NCBI GenBank assembly: GCA_036897095.1
Contig: JAYMSP010000171.1
Span: forward strand, 1 to 64,000
Direction: 5' to 3'
Source: Plantago elongata
Lineage: Eukaryota; Streptophyta; Magnoliopsida; Lamiales; Plantaginaceae
DNA: 64,000 nucleotides
The translations under genes and the position numbers were made by a program. Positions within the stretch are counted from its first letter, which is position 1. Each line of letters begins with the position of its first letter. The notes under the pieces were generated by a model. That model ran no database searches, was not told the origin of the DNA, and saw only the letters and a program-made list of their open reading frames with translations. This document shows positions 50,101-62,700 of the stretch, piece by piece.

Positions 50101-50562
50101 TTTATTAAACTCAATTAAAATTGAGTTGTTATTTATTAGTTATAACTTAATTAAAATAGTCTTAATTCAATTTTTGTCCAGAAAAGTTTAAAAATTTCAA
50201 AATCAACAAAACGTATATATATAACAAAAAGTTTTCACAATTAATCTTGGATGAATATTAAATAGTGTGAAATGTTGTTATTTTAGAAACATAGGATAGG
50301 GCTGTGTCCCCACAATACACACAGGTCCGTCCGGGTTCATACTTCATAGCATTGCGAAATCTCACTTAGTTTATCACTTAGGTTAATCGTTTTTATTTTG
50401 CTGAAACACAAATCCCATGATTCCATGAACAATTCAACAAATCATTCTTACCTACCACATAACTAATACTAGTTCACAATAATTTAACTTTATCAACCAT
50501 CAGGAAAAGGAATATTGAATAGAGATGTGGAATATTTTCTGGTACACCCCTTAATTACTCAT
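47153..50562. other. Intergenic, no supported gene
   Basis: AT-rich. 49000-49150 is purine-rich (GGAGGTCGGAGGTGGAGG type) and gives spurious frames. 49690-49770 on the minus strand has GGGTTCGATTCTCC preceded by AATCAAGTGATAAGTTGAG, which could be the B and A boxes of a tRNA-derived SINE (listed separately). Confidence 0.4.
49610..49780 (-). mobile_element. Possible tRNA-derived SINE
   Basis: Read on the minus strand, an A-box-like AATCAAGTGATAAG is followed about 35 bases later by the B-box GGGTTCGATTC, then an AT-rich tail. Ends and target duplications are not resolved, so this is tentative. Confidence 0.3.
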
Positions 50563-50571
50563 AATAAATAT

Positions 50572-51256
50572 AGGGATGCGCAACGGACGAATACGGATCA
50601 ATCCACATTCGTTTGATCGGATATCCGATCAAATGGATGGAAAAATAGTCCATCCGTTATCCAATCCGTTCCGAGCGGATTGGATACGGATAAATCCGCC
50701 GGATAACGGATAAATCCGGCGGATATCCGTATCCGGTAAAAAAATGAAAAAGAAATTCGAGAAGAAGAGACGGCGATGAAATTCGATGGGCGATGACTGA
50801 CGAAATCGTGAGACGGCGATGAAATCCGATGGGCGACGAAATTCAATGGGCGATGACTAACAAAAATGAAATCGATCCAAATCCGATAACTGAAATTGAT
50901 CGGAGAGACGGAGAGTCGGAGATGATGACAAATGGAGAGTCGGAGACAGAGAGTCGGTGGCCGGTGGTGGGAGAAGAAGACGACGAATGAAGAGAAATGG
51001 CAGAGCGAAAATGGTGAAGACTGAAGAAAAATGCAGACGGCTGCTGCATGCTGGAGACTCAATTAGGTTAATATGGAAAATAACAATAATACCCCTGTCT
51101 AACGGATACACGGATATCCGACGGATTTATCCGTTCAAAACGGATGGAGGAAAATGATCCGCAATCCGGTCCGTTTCTTAACGGATCGATCCGTATCCGT
51201 CCGTTTTAGCGGATAAACGGACCGAATTTACGGACCCGGATGAAATGAGCTGCCCT
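50572..51256. mobile_element. hAT-like non-autonomous element dense in CGGAT/ATCCG motifs
   Basis: A 685-bp element starting AGGGATGCGC and ending AGCTGCCCT, flanked by perfect 9-bp repeats AATAAATAT (50563-50571 and 51257-51265). Both ends are packed with CGGAT and its inverse ATCCG (for example GGATAAATCCG and CGGATATCCGT) within about 170-200 bp. This is the pattern of subterminal transposase-binding motifs. The centre carries repeated phrases of the type GCGATGAAATTCGATGGGCG. Terminal AGGG/CCCT fits plant hAT elements with TAGGG ends; the 9-bp flank is one longer than the hAT norm because T and A at the ends are ambiguous. No transposase is present. Confidence 0.68.
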
Positions 51257-51265
51257 AATAAATAT

Positions 51266-52222
51266 GAAATCTACATACAATGTATACGGGTCATATATTC
51301 TTTGTGAGTAAGGGTGCACCAAGAAAGTTTAGGCATCAAATAAATCATAAGTGGATCCGAGGGCATAATATCACGAATAATAACGGATTAACTATGAGAG
51401 AGAAGTTCGCTTGAGCCTTGATGACATTATTCGGGCATGGGAAATGAAATAATCATTAGAGACAAACCCAGATTGACTAGATCTGTTAGGCTGGATGAAA
51501 CAAGAGAGGTTAACATAAATGAAAATTCAACATCATTATACTATCAATAACACCACTAGTGATTCCCATTAGGATTCTGTATTTTTTCTAATTAATGGCC
51601 GGACTAATTTACTTCACAGTTATTTGTGTCTCAGTCGGTTATATATCTTCTTGGTCATAAGTTCTAACGTGAACTTGATGATTTACGCGGAGATTAACCA
51701 TATCATAACAATGATACATGTATGGTTCAGCTCATAAACAATTGTGTAGCTGATTCATTGTGGATTACGATTACGTATTAGTCGCTTTGAAGAATAAAGT
51801 GTTATGAATCTCTCAATTGATCTTACGTTTTCAAATATAAAACAAACAAGAACACATGCAAACACTTCATTGAATTTGATTTGGATTAATAATGTTTGTA
51901 ATTTTTTGGTGACAGAATTAGTAGGAGGTAAACGGCTTACGCGCTTTGTTATCTAAGTCGATTTGATCAATGTAATTGACATTGCGCTCATCTTTTGGGA
52001 AAGAAAAGAAATTGATGAAAATAAAAAATTACCACAATTTCCTTTAAACCTAAGACACGATCGATCCTTTAACTATATCCTGCTAACTATCTGTCCTACT
52101 AATAAATCACTAATTAATCAACAATAATTGTGGTTGAGTTGTCAATTATCCATACTTTAAAAGTTTTTAAATGAAAATTGGACCCCCAAAGGCAAATTTC
52201 CAAAAATGCCACAGCACTTGGC
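51266..52222. other. Upstream region of the NPF gene
   Basis: Non-coding sequence leading to the core promoter of the transporter. No repeat family recognised. Regulatory elements such as nitrate-response sites were not confidently identified. Confidence 0.45.
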
Positions 52223-52230
52223 TATAAAAG
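52223..52230 (+). promoter_or_regulatory. TATA box of the NPF6.4-like gene
   Basis: TATAAAAG lies about 120 bases before the start codon at 52351. It is followed by a C/A-rich leader (ACTTCAAAACAAAATCC) typical of plant 5' UTRs. Confidence 0.75.
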
Positions 52231-52350
52231 GAACGCTCACCTCACTTGTAACTTCAAAACAAAATCCACACGATACTTAATACCTTTCTCATCTCTCCAC
52301 AACTACATTTCACGAGAGCCTAAAAATCAAAACAAAACTTAGAATCAACA

Positions 52351-55300
52351 ATGGCCACTCTTCCTGAAACTAGACATGAGGCTGACGAGACCCTCCATGA
52401 TGCTTGGGACTACAAGGGCCGCCCCTCGCTCCGGTCCTCCTCCGGTGGCTGGTTGAGCTCCGCCATGATTCTAGGTCTCATTACTTCTCGTATTTTATAA
52501 CATAACGTAACATAGCATAACATAACACGACAACGATGTTATCGTTTGTTTAGTTCCGTTATTTATAAGCGTTATGTTTTTTGATAATCACAGGAGCCGA
52601 GATGAACGAAAGGCTAACTACCTTGGGCATAGTGGTTAATCTGGTGACATACTTGACCGGTACGATGCATTTGGGCAATGCTAACTCTGCCAACACTGTA
52701 ACTAACTTCCTCGGAACCTCCTTCATGTTGACACTTCTTGGCGGCTTCATAGCCGACACATTTTTGGGAAGGTGACTGTCATTTTATTTTGGATTAACAT
52801 GTCCCTTCAAAGTTTATTAACTACTACTAAAAGTGTAACTCTGATACCCTCTTACATAACATACGAATTTTACATAGATGTATGTACCATATGAGAGGGT
52901 ATATATTAGTAAATACCTCTCTAAGATCTTAGAGAACATTAATGGTAGGAGTCCTATTTAATTATTTTATCTAAATTTAGAATAAAAAGTAGATAACATA
53001 GTAAAATTGTTACATTTTTAGGTTACTTAAAAGTATTATGGTCTCTCAAATTTGTAATTGTGTAAAACTCTTCCTATTTGAGCACTCCCTAAAAATGGTG
53101 AAGGACTAATTAATAGGATTCAACAAACTTTTCATGTAGTTTTTATTGAAAATAAATTGTGTTCTTAAAAATAGTATAGAATCCCATTCGAAAGGAAATA
53201 TATAGAGTTTCTACATCTAGATTTTGATAAAAATGAGATGCATAGAATATTCATTGAGATACTCATTTTTCATCTACTCCTTTTCTTTATAGGTACTTAA
53301 CCATTGGTATCTTTACCACCGTCCAGGCTATGGTATGAAATTAAACTATTCCCTTTTCCTTTAAAATTGGTTGTTAATAGTATTTTAATTAAACTTGTGA
53401 AGGGGAAAATCGAAAAGGGAAATGTTTCAAATAAAAATATCTAAACTAATTATTTCCCCTGCTTATTCGGAATTTAATAATCTCCAATTTATCTAGTAAT
53501 TTTAATTTGTAATTTCTAATAAATTATTTTGTGATATTTAATTTTTAATTTCTGACTTCGACCTGCCTCATTATCAGGGAGTGACAATCCTGACAATCTC
53601 GACTATCATCCCGAGCCTCCGTCCACCGAAATGCACCCCGGGTTCCGACACATGTATCCCCGCGAACAACAAACAACTCATGGTTCTGTACATAGCCTTG
53701 TACCTGACCGCCCTCGGTACTGGAGGCCTCAAATCGAGTGTTTCTGGTTTCGGTTCTGACCAATTTGACGATAATGACAAGACCGAAAGGAAACAGATGG
53801 TCAAGTTCTTCAACTGGTTCTTCTTCCTCATCAACCTAGGTTCGCTCATAGCGGTGACAGTTCTAGTGTATATCCAGGACCATATCGGGAGAGAATGGGG
53901 TTACGGGATTTGCGCGTGTGCTATTGTCATAGGATTGGTCATTTTCTTGTCCGGTACGAGGAATTACCGATTTAAGAAGCTTGTGGGAAGCCCGCTTACG
54001 CAGATTGCTTCCGTTTACGTCGGAGCATGGAGGAAGAGGCATCTTGAGCTACCGTCCGATGCATCGCTTTTGTTTAACGAGGTTGAAGATGTCGATGATG
54101 GGACCAGTAAGAAGAAGAAGAAGCAGATGTTGCCTCATAGCAAGGAGTTCCGGTGAGTAACTAAATAACTACTTTAACTTTAATTTCTTAACTACTATCT
54201 CTGTTTATAAGAGATGAGCTCATGAGATTTTTTGTTATCTAGCTTTGATAACGTAAAGTATTGAAGGGATCATACTTTCTAAGTGAAGGTTTGAAATTTT
54301 AAATTGAGTATCAAGTTTGAGTACTTACTCTAAAACTAGGCTTTAATGTGACGCATGAAGTAGTAATGAAATGACTCAAAAATATTGTAGCAAGTCTAAG
54401 TCCAGGGAATGATAAATAATGTGGGACAAGATGAGTTGTTTAATGATTTAATTTGATACAATCATGCTTTTTGGTAGCTAGTGAGTTGCATTATTGGATT
54501 AAATTAATAGTATTGGATATAACTACTATGAAATATGAATGAAATCACAAGTTTGAACCCACAAAGGATTTTACTATTTAAAAAGAAAAAAAGAGAACAA
54601 ATGAGTTTATGACACAGATGGGGTCTGGGCTGAAGACTTATCAACAATTGCTGTGGTCCATCAGTCAATAGTAGTATTATAATTAGAAAGTTGAAATATT
54701 GTTATTGGTTCCAAGAACTGGTGATCTCAAAAAGAAAAGAATTACATTAGCCAATCACACAATTGAGTAATTTGACTAGTTTCTTGAATATTTTTACCTG
54801 AAAAGAAAATGAATAGTGGTGGTCAGTAGCTGATTGGTTTATAAGTACTACTGAATATAACTCTAGATTTGGATAGGTTGATTGAGTGTGACTATAAAAC
54901 CTTATTTGCAACATGTAAACTTTTATAATAGCCACTTGGACTGGTGGCTTTTGTATGCACTTATGTGGATTTACACAAGGTTAAAAACCAGGAAATTTGC
55001 AACTATATTCCTCTCTTTCGGTGCATGTTAAACTTCAATAATATAGCTGGAGTATATACAAAATATTAAAATTGTCAGTATAGAGAATCCCAAGTATATA
55101 CCTAGGTTGAGTAACATGTTGGCACTAAATGACACCTAATGTGAGTCCGTGTGGGCTCTATGTTTCATTTTCTACACGCAAAAACAAGAATCCTTTTCTT
55201 TCTAAATGGATAACACTTCACAGCATCTTCACATTGAAAAATATGCATGAATCTGCATCATACATCCATAGTACAATTTTATAGATATTGTTACAGGTTC

Positions 55301-56663
55301 CATAAATTAAAAGACCATATATCACGAGCTAGCCAGAGTAACAACTAGATCTGTACAACTACTTCAGTGGACACATTTCTTGAATCTTGCATCATTAAGT
55401 ATTTCTTTACCACTTTTATATCTGCATGTTCATAGTATACCAAGTCTTGAAAGTCTACAAGTTGTTAGGTTAGGTTGTGGAAATTTTTCGGGACCATCAA
55501 GTACCGATACCAATGTTCGTACATTTACCTTTCAATTATGATTCATTATTTATAGTAACAATAATGCAAGAATTTTTATAGAAAAGTACAGACTTAATTG
55601 AGTTTATATATCACTTTTAATAATTTTGGTACATTTGTCGATTAGTTGATTATTGTGTTATTCGCAATAATGGTATGAAATTGCAAGTTGGATAGGGGTC
55701 TATCTTGAAGATATTTTTGTGAAATGATCAACATCTAGTTGTGCAATATCATTATCATGTGGATTGTACTTGACAATTTTCTTTCCATTTTCATACAGCT
55801 TTCTAGACCATGCAGCAATTAAGACCAATGAAGAAACACATGTAGTGAACAAATGGCATCTCTCAACACTAACTGATGTAGAAGAAGTTAAGCTTGTGAT
55901 TAGGATGCTCCCCACATGGGCCACAACAATTATGTTCTGGACTGTCTATGCACAAATGACTACCTTCTCAGTGTCACAGGCAACCACTATGGACCGCCAC
56001 ATTGGGAGTTCCTTTGAAATCCCGGCTGCATCTCTCACCGTGTTCTTCGTGGGCAGTATCCTACTCACAGTCCCGATCTATGACAGGTTTATCATGCCAG
56101 TTTGTAAGAAGGTTTTGAAAAACCCGCACGGATTGTCCCCACTCCAAAGAATTGGTGTGGGGCTAGTCTTGTCCATACTAGCCATGATCGTGGCAGCATT
56201 GACCGAAATTAAAAGGCTACATGTGGCACGGTCTAATGGTTTGACACACGACCATAATGCAGTCTTGCCACTTAGCGTGTTCTGGTTGACCCCGCAGTTC
56301 ATCTTGGTGGGGTCCGGTGAGGCGTTCACTTACATTGGTCAACTAGACTTCTTTTTAAGAGAGTGTCCCAAGGGAATGAAAACAATGAGCACAGGGTTGT
56401 TTTTAAGTACACTTTCTCTAGGGTTTTTTGTGAGCTCTATATTGGTGACCATAGTACACAAGTTTACGGGACAGAACAAGCCGTGGCTGGCCGATAATCT
56501 CAACGAGGGACGACTCTATAACTTCTACTGGCTCTTGACACTCTTGAGCTTGTTGAATTTGGTGGTCTTTTTGACTACTACAAGAAAGTATGTGTACAAG
56601 GAGAAGAGGCTTGCTGATGAGGGGATTGAGTTGGAGGAACAAGATGGACCTGCTTGCCATTAA
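52351..56663 (+). CDS. NPF6.4: NPF6.4/NRT1.3-like nitrate/chloride transporter (five exons)
   Basis: Exons 52351-52474, 52594-52771, 53293-53332, 53578-54152 and 55799-56663 join through GT-AG introns into a 593-residue protein with no break. NRT1.1 of Arabidopsis has 590. It is a 12-helix proton-coupled transporter of the plasma membrane (NPF, major facilitator fold). Visible landmarks are the proton-coupling ExxER motif at E44-R48, the T104 that aligns with the CIPK23-phosphorylated Thr101 of NRT1.1 (in GRYLTI), and the signature LGTGGLKSSVSGFGSDQFDD. A charged central loop (SKKKKKQ) and the C-terminal run FFLRECPKGMKTMSTGLFLS are also present. Residue 356 is Tyr (FWTVYAQMTT) where NRT1.1 has the nitrate-binding His356. 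The surrounding MTTFSVSQATTMDRHIG is typical of the NPF6.4 clade, so I assign it there rather than to NRT1.1. The substrate (nitrate, chloride or both) is inferred only. Confidence 0.93.
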
Positions 56664-59600
56664 TTGATTATCAAGTTTTGCTACAACTATATATATTAAA
56701 TGGTGATCCTATTTCAGCTTAAGTTACAGTGCTTGCATGTACAAACATCCGCAATCAGACACATGAAGGAGAAGTGTTTTTTACCTTCTTCTTTTTCCTT
56801 TTTTCTTTTGGTGTTGATGTAACATAGAGCGAGGGCCAAACTATTAAAGAAAATTTAGTTGTTTGGCTAATAAGATTCCAATAATTTGACATAAGCTAAG
56901 CCACCATATGTTTAGCTACTTTGGTGTACATACATCCTTCATATACAACTTGTTATTGAAAGGTATCCATCGAATGAGAAATTCCAGTGTCGATTGATTG
57001 AGACGACTTCTTTTTTTTTTTATCTTTCCATTTTCCCAGTACAATTGACTATCACAATCCACTATACAGGAATTAAATTCTACTAATAAGGCCAATGCAA
57101 TATACTGTGTGTGTCTAGTTGAATTAATTAATTACTTAATCAACTCATAATTGAAACTACAACTGGAACACATACTAGCTAATTCGTCTATCTAGCTAGC
57201 TTGGTTGGTGTTTGATCAAAATTCCAGCCTAGCTTTAACACATGTGAGAGGTATGTGGTAAGTATATTCAGAGTATTTAACTGATAGTATAAGACAATTG
57301 GAATCAATTTTAAAGAATTCACTCAGGTTAATAATATTGGCGGAGATATTTTAAAGACAATACTCATTTAATTAAAGGGAAGACTTGGTGATCCTTCTCC
57401 TAGAGTTGTTTGTATTTTGTCGGGTGAATTATCCCCTCGTTAATTCTTTTTGTCATTTCAAGTTCTACGTTGGTGCTGTCTGATCTTTTTGTAGCGTGGG
57501 ATCAAACTTTAGCAACTTACTGTCATGATAGAAGATGCAATTTAGAAGCAAACAGAGAAGGGATAGGTTAACTTTATTGATACATACAAATGTAGAGCAT
57601 AATAACATAAGAGGTTCAAGCAACGCGCTCTACATGTGCACGATGAACAATTGAGTCGAGACAAGTGAACTAAAGATTTAATAAGAGGTTTGATGGTCCT
57701 TAATTTAAAGAGAGGAGGCCAGGGCGGGGACGTCGCAACCCTTGTTAAAGGTAGGTTTGTATTGCTGCTTCACGTCCTTACGCATTCAATCCACATAGAT
57801 CTTTTTGTTAACGACGACTAGTAGGAATGTAGCACGTTTATGTACACCACACACTCAGAAAAGTGGAACGTCATTTTCTTGAGAGGCCTATCATACCTCG
57901 AGCCAAGCATGACTTAATGAGCTTCATAACATGCATAAAGTTACATGAAAACTACTTGTATGGTTATGTGGATGAATTCTAATTGACCTTGCTTTTTCAT
58001 GACTTTTTTAAACCAAAAACTGGCACGTAAACGGGACTCTTATATATTCTACGGTGGCTATTAGTCTATGCCGCTTTCTAATCGATACCAATATTAATTA
58101 AATACTTCAAAGTAGTTATAGTCTCAAAAATAATAATTTTCAACTTTCTCAATTCTAGACCATATAAAATTTATATATTTTTACCATATATACTATTAAA
58201 AACCATATGCATGGTTTTTGTAGTTTTAAACTTTTTATTATATATTATTAGAGAACTTTATAAATAGTACGTATTCATATAATTAAAATGTATTTACTTT
58301 TTGATAGTATGAATTTAAAATTAAAAGAATAATCAGATATTCGCATGTTAATGGTTCGGATATCTACGTGTCAAGCGTAACTAGTATGGAGAAAGGTATC
58401 AATAATTACAGCCCGAATAGATATAGTTAGATTTCAGACCACAATTTGGTCAATATAGTAGTACTACTAGAGGCCTGATTAATATTAATCGTTCATTTGG
58501 AAGTTCGACTATTAGGACCCGGTTCATTTAGGAATAGTGATGCCAGTTAAGAAATGGTGAAGTAGTCAAGAACAATGAATTGATTGATAATCGAGAAATA
58601 TTTCGACTTAGATAATCAAATACAGTTGATGTGATGGATAGGCTAGAAAAAAACCAGCTCATAAGCTATTTAGTAGCATATATCGGATAAGTAAGATGTT
58701 AGATGATTATATATAATTTACAAATTCGATGATGTTTATGAAGATGTCTAGTAGATTATGGATCCGTTATCTTTAACTAAACTATTTAAAAGTGAATTGT
58801 AATATAAAATATAATTAAGTAGTGATAAATTTTTCAGTAAAGAAAACATAGTTTAATTAGCTAATTTGTTAAATAAAATAAGCTAGTGCTAAACGAGCTC
58901 AGACATTTTGTAATAAGACAATTTGACTTGCAGATAGAAGGTGGAGTATGTACATCGTCAGAAAATTGTGTTAAAGAGTTAATAATAACTTTTTGTTAGA
59001 GTGCAGCCCAAGGATAAGTGCTCCTCCAAGATTCATAACTGCAACTCTCCGAGCAGCAGTATAGGCTGCTGCTTATACATACACAGCAATCGATTCATAC
59101 ACAGAAAATAACTATTTAGTAGTATTTCACTAACAAGCCAAGCCTCACACTATTTTAGGCCTGTACAGTCTTGATCATAACTACAATAGTTACTGTAATA
59201 CATTTTTCGTTTATTAAGAAAATATCGATCTAAGAGCCTAATAACAAATTTCTTATCTCCAAGCTAACGCTTGTGCTGGAGTAAAATAAATGGTAGTCAG
59301 ATACATATGTAGTTATGTACTGGATCTCGACAGAGCAGAAAACGTCGTGATCCAGGGAAGTTTCTGCTGTTACGGTGATTCACTTTTCTTCAGAGTTCGG
59401 AAGATGATTTCTTTGGTTGGATCCACGGCAGCCCAAATTTTGAGTTTTGACAGAAGAACACAACTGATCATAGTACTTTACTTGACAATCACTAATAATG
59501 AAATGAGATGGTGTTATTTCCACAATTAAGATGCTTTATTTCTAAACAAATTGCATTTCGTCATCAAAGTTGTTTCATAAAAGAGCAATAGTTCATAACA

Positions 59601-59708
59601 ATTAAAATCTCTAGAGCTTTTATCGAGTTTGAAGCATGTAGGAAGCACATAGGGATATAAACCGCATAAAATAAAACACTGGAACACAAATGCATACCTT
59701 TACACATG
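56664..59708. other. 3' flanks of the two convergent genes, no further gene
   Basis: It begins with the 3' UTR of the transporter and ends with the probable 3' UTR of the ORP gene (about 59280-59708, less AT-rich). A short frame near 57700-57800 on the minus strand (KQQYKPTFNKGCDVP) resembles no family I know. The rest is AT-rich and non-coding. Confidence 0.45.
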
Positions 59709-62700
59709 TCAAGAACCTTCAAAAGTATTTATGAGGTCTTCACTAATCTCGCCAAAAATATTTGGGCATTCATCCCACTTCCCTTGCTGTCTAGCTTCCC
59801 AGTACCCACCTGAATAATGGAAGGTTCCTTCAGCATCCTTTTGAAACCACCTTGGTGTCCAACCATTTTCTTGCATCTTCCGAGACTGTTGTGGAAGGAA
59901 TGCAAGTTAGACAAATGACTACATTTCTTCGTACTTTAGTTGGAAATCGACTCTTGTTTCATCACTCTAAACAACGGGAAATATTTAAGTGCCAAAATGT
60001 GCTTGAAGAGCATTGCAAAGTTCTCAATAATCATTGGCCAACTAACTGGGTAAAAAGACATTCCAACTTGAAGTCGGTATCACATATAAAGAAGAATTCT
60101 CAACATCATGACTACACGTAAATTTAAGTTGCACAAAATAAACTTTGCATACCATTCTTTGTCGTGTTTCCAGGCGAAGCTTCTCTGAATTTGCTTTCTC
60201 ATACTCACCATTCTCCAGATGTCGCTGGTCTGGTCTGAGTCTTGAATCTGTAGGTGGAAGCTTCTCCTACATCAATGAATTACATAGTTATAATCAGATA
60301 CAGCAATAAGATACAATCAGCAGTACATAAAACAGCAAGTCTATCTACTTGAGATTATCCAACTAGACCACCATACCTTCAGCCCAGGTGTCAGCTCATT
60401 GAGAGTAATTGCAAAAGAAGATAGGTTGTAACGAGTAAGGTTTTGAGGCGGCTTGTTACACTTCCACAGTAAAGTTGCATCTGACTTATCTTTTGAATTG
60501 CCAGTTCCATCTCCATTTACGTAATAAACACTCTCGTCCCACTTACCGAATAATTGTGCAACTTTTTTCCCATTAACATCTTCAACAAATCCATTAACCT
60601 GTCAGAGTTCATATGGTACTTCTAGAAGTCATAATCGGCAATCGGCAAAGTCATCATTTTAACTCATTGACCCGCGGAGAAATCACCAAGTACATATATA
60701 AAATCAGTGTATATGTAATTAACCATTTAAAAAGATCCATTAATGCATGCAGGCAATTTAGGGGTCTTAAAAGGCATTTATTTTTACCTGGTGGGGATTA
60801 CGGTCGAGAATGGATTGCTCCTTGAACTTGAGTTTGCATGAATGCTGGCGATTGCCTTGTATATGCATTAGTCCATGGTGATCACAGTATATGTTACCAA
60901 GTATCAGATTGTAGATGCTTGTCGTAACCTAGAAAAAGTAAAAGATATTTAGAAAATGTAACAAATTGTATTAAACAAGACACCATGAGATGCTCACACA
61001 CCTTGCTCCATTGAAAGATCTCGCCATCATCAAACTCCAAATTAAGAGTTCCAACAGGATCAAGTTGAATTGATCGCCCCCAAAACTTTGATTTAAGGTT
61101 AGTATCACACCAAAATTTCCAGCCTTTACCTTCACAGTGACAAGCAATGAGTGTTGGATGATGACTGACCTATTTCACAAAAATGCTAGTTAACAGAAAA
61201 TTCATTAAGCAACAATCAACAAATACAAGAAGAGAAGACGCTGAGTTAAAAAAGAATACAGGCCATCATCCTCGAGAATATGTATCTGTTTTAAGGTTTT
61301 ATTTGAGCTAGCAGCTTGTGGTAACTAGTAACTAACTTTAGAAAAAGGCAATGATACTTGAGAGTTGAGAATATATATCCGTTTTGAGGTTTCAGTCGAG
61401 TCATTACTCATTAGCAGCTTGTTGCTACAAATTATCAGATGCATTCAGACTGGATGGATCTGCTCAGTATTCTAAACTGATATTAAAATTTGTGTTGGCC
61501 AACGAATAACTATACACAGCATTTATCTTAGTCCAGTAAAACAGAGCATACAGTCTCACATAAAGGTGACTTGTGAGCGGTATAGAGAAAGCAACAATAA
61601 TATTAAACCGGCATCAAAAGCAATTATCTTAATTTCAGTCACTCATTCTCGGTAAGTTTATTTTTTCTTTCTGTTTTTTGGTTATCTTTTTCCAGGCAGA
61701 ACGTGTACAGAACAATCAAATTATCTATATATACATCAGGAAAATTACTGATGCAGTTACCTTCTCAGAAAAGAACCGGATTCCCTTTTCTGGATAATCA
61801 GCCTCATAGGTTTCACCAAGTAGAGGATTGAAGGGTTTACAGTGGCGGCCTTCTGAGGATGCATAACCAGAAACAGCGAAAGCAGCAACATATAAAACCC
61901 TAAGGAGACTGTTTCCCTGTAATGAAAACATAAGCTCAGAACTAGAATGCCAAGAAAACTGTACTTAAAACTGTGCTCTCCCTCATAAGAATGACTACGT
62001 TAAAGAATCAATCATCCTTAACAAGTTAAACTTATCCTTGCGTATTACTTCAATAAACAAAATCCATAAAAAACTATTAAGAGTCACTTTTTAATGGGTG
62101 TACAGTATATAATCATGGAAAACATCAATGTATATACATCTAAATATGTAATTATGATTTAGAGAAAACAAATCCTTGTCTTCTGATGTAATATTTTTTT
62201 AGGCGTTTAGTTAGAAGAAGATAGACAAACTGCACATAATAAGTTGGCTTGTTGTATTAACTTTAGGCGTTTCTCGAGGTGAACTTAGATGATACAGTGA
62301 TTGTGTTAGATAGAAACTATTTCTTGAGTGTAAAATTAACTGAGTTGCATGAGAATGATACGGTTTTCTATATGCATTGCAGGATGAGAATTGTGTGCAT
62401 TGAGTCAAGTACTTATTAAAGAGTAACTTAAACTGGGTAGAAATGGGACAGGTAGCAATCCATACAGATAGATTTTATCTGGTGCCAAAGACTGGAGAAA
62501 ATTTCCATATCAGATCATTATAACATGAATTCTCTATCAGATGGTTATAGCATTACAGTTCAGAAAGCTTGCTATCTGGAATCTGGGTGGACGAAAGGGG
62601 AGGCTTTATTGAGTACTTTAATGGCACACAAAAGGTGCTAAGTGACAAAACAAAGGCAGCATATAGATGGATTATATGTGAGAACTAAAACAGATCATAC

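Noticed and set aside
50598-51062. A 154-codon minus-strand open frame
   Set aside because: Low-complexity Ser/His/Phe translation of internal repeats within a transposon; no domain.
57700-57800. Minus-strand reading KQQYKPTFNKGCDVP as a possible gene fragment
   Set aside because: Too short, flanked by stops, and not assignable to a family.
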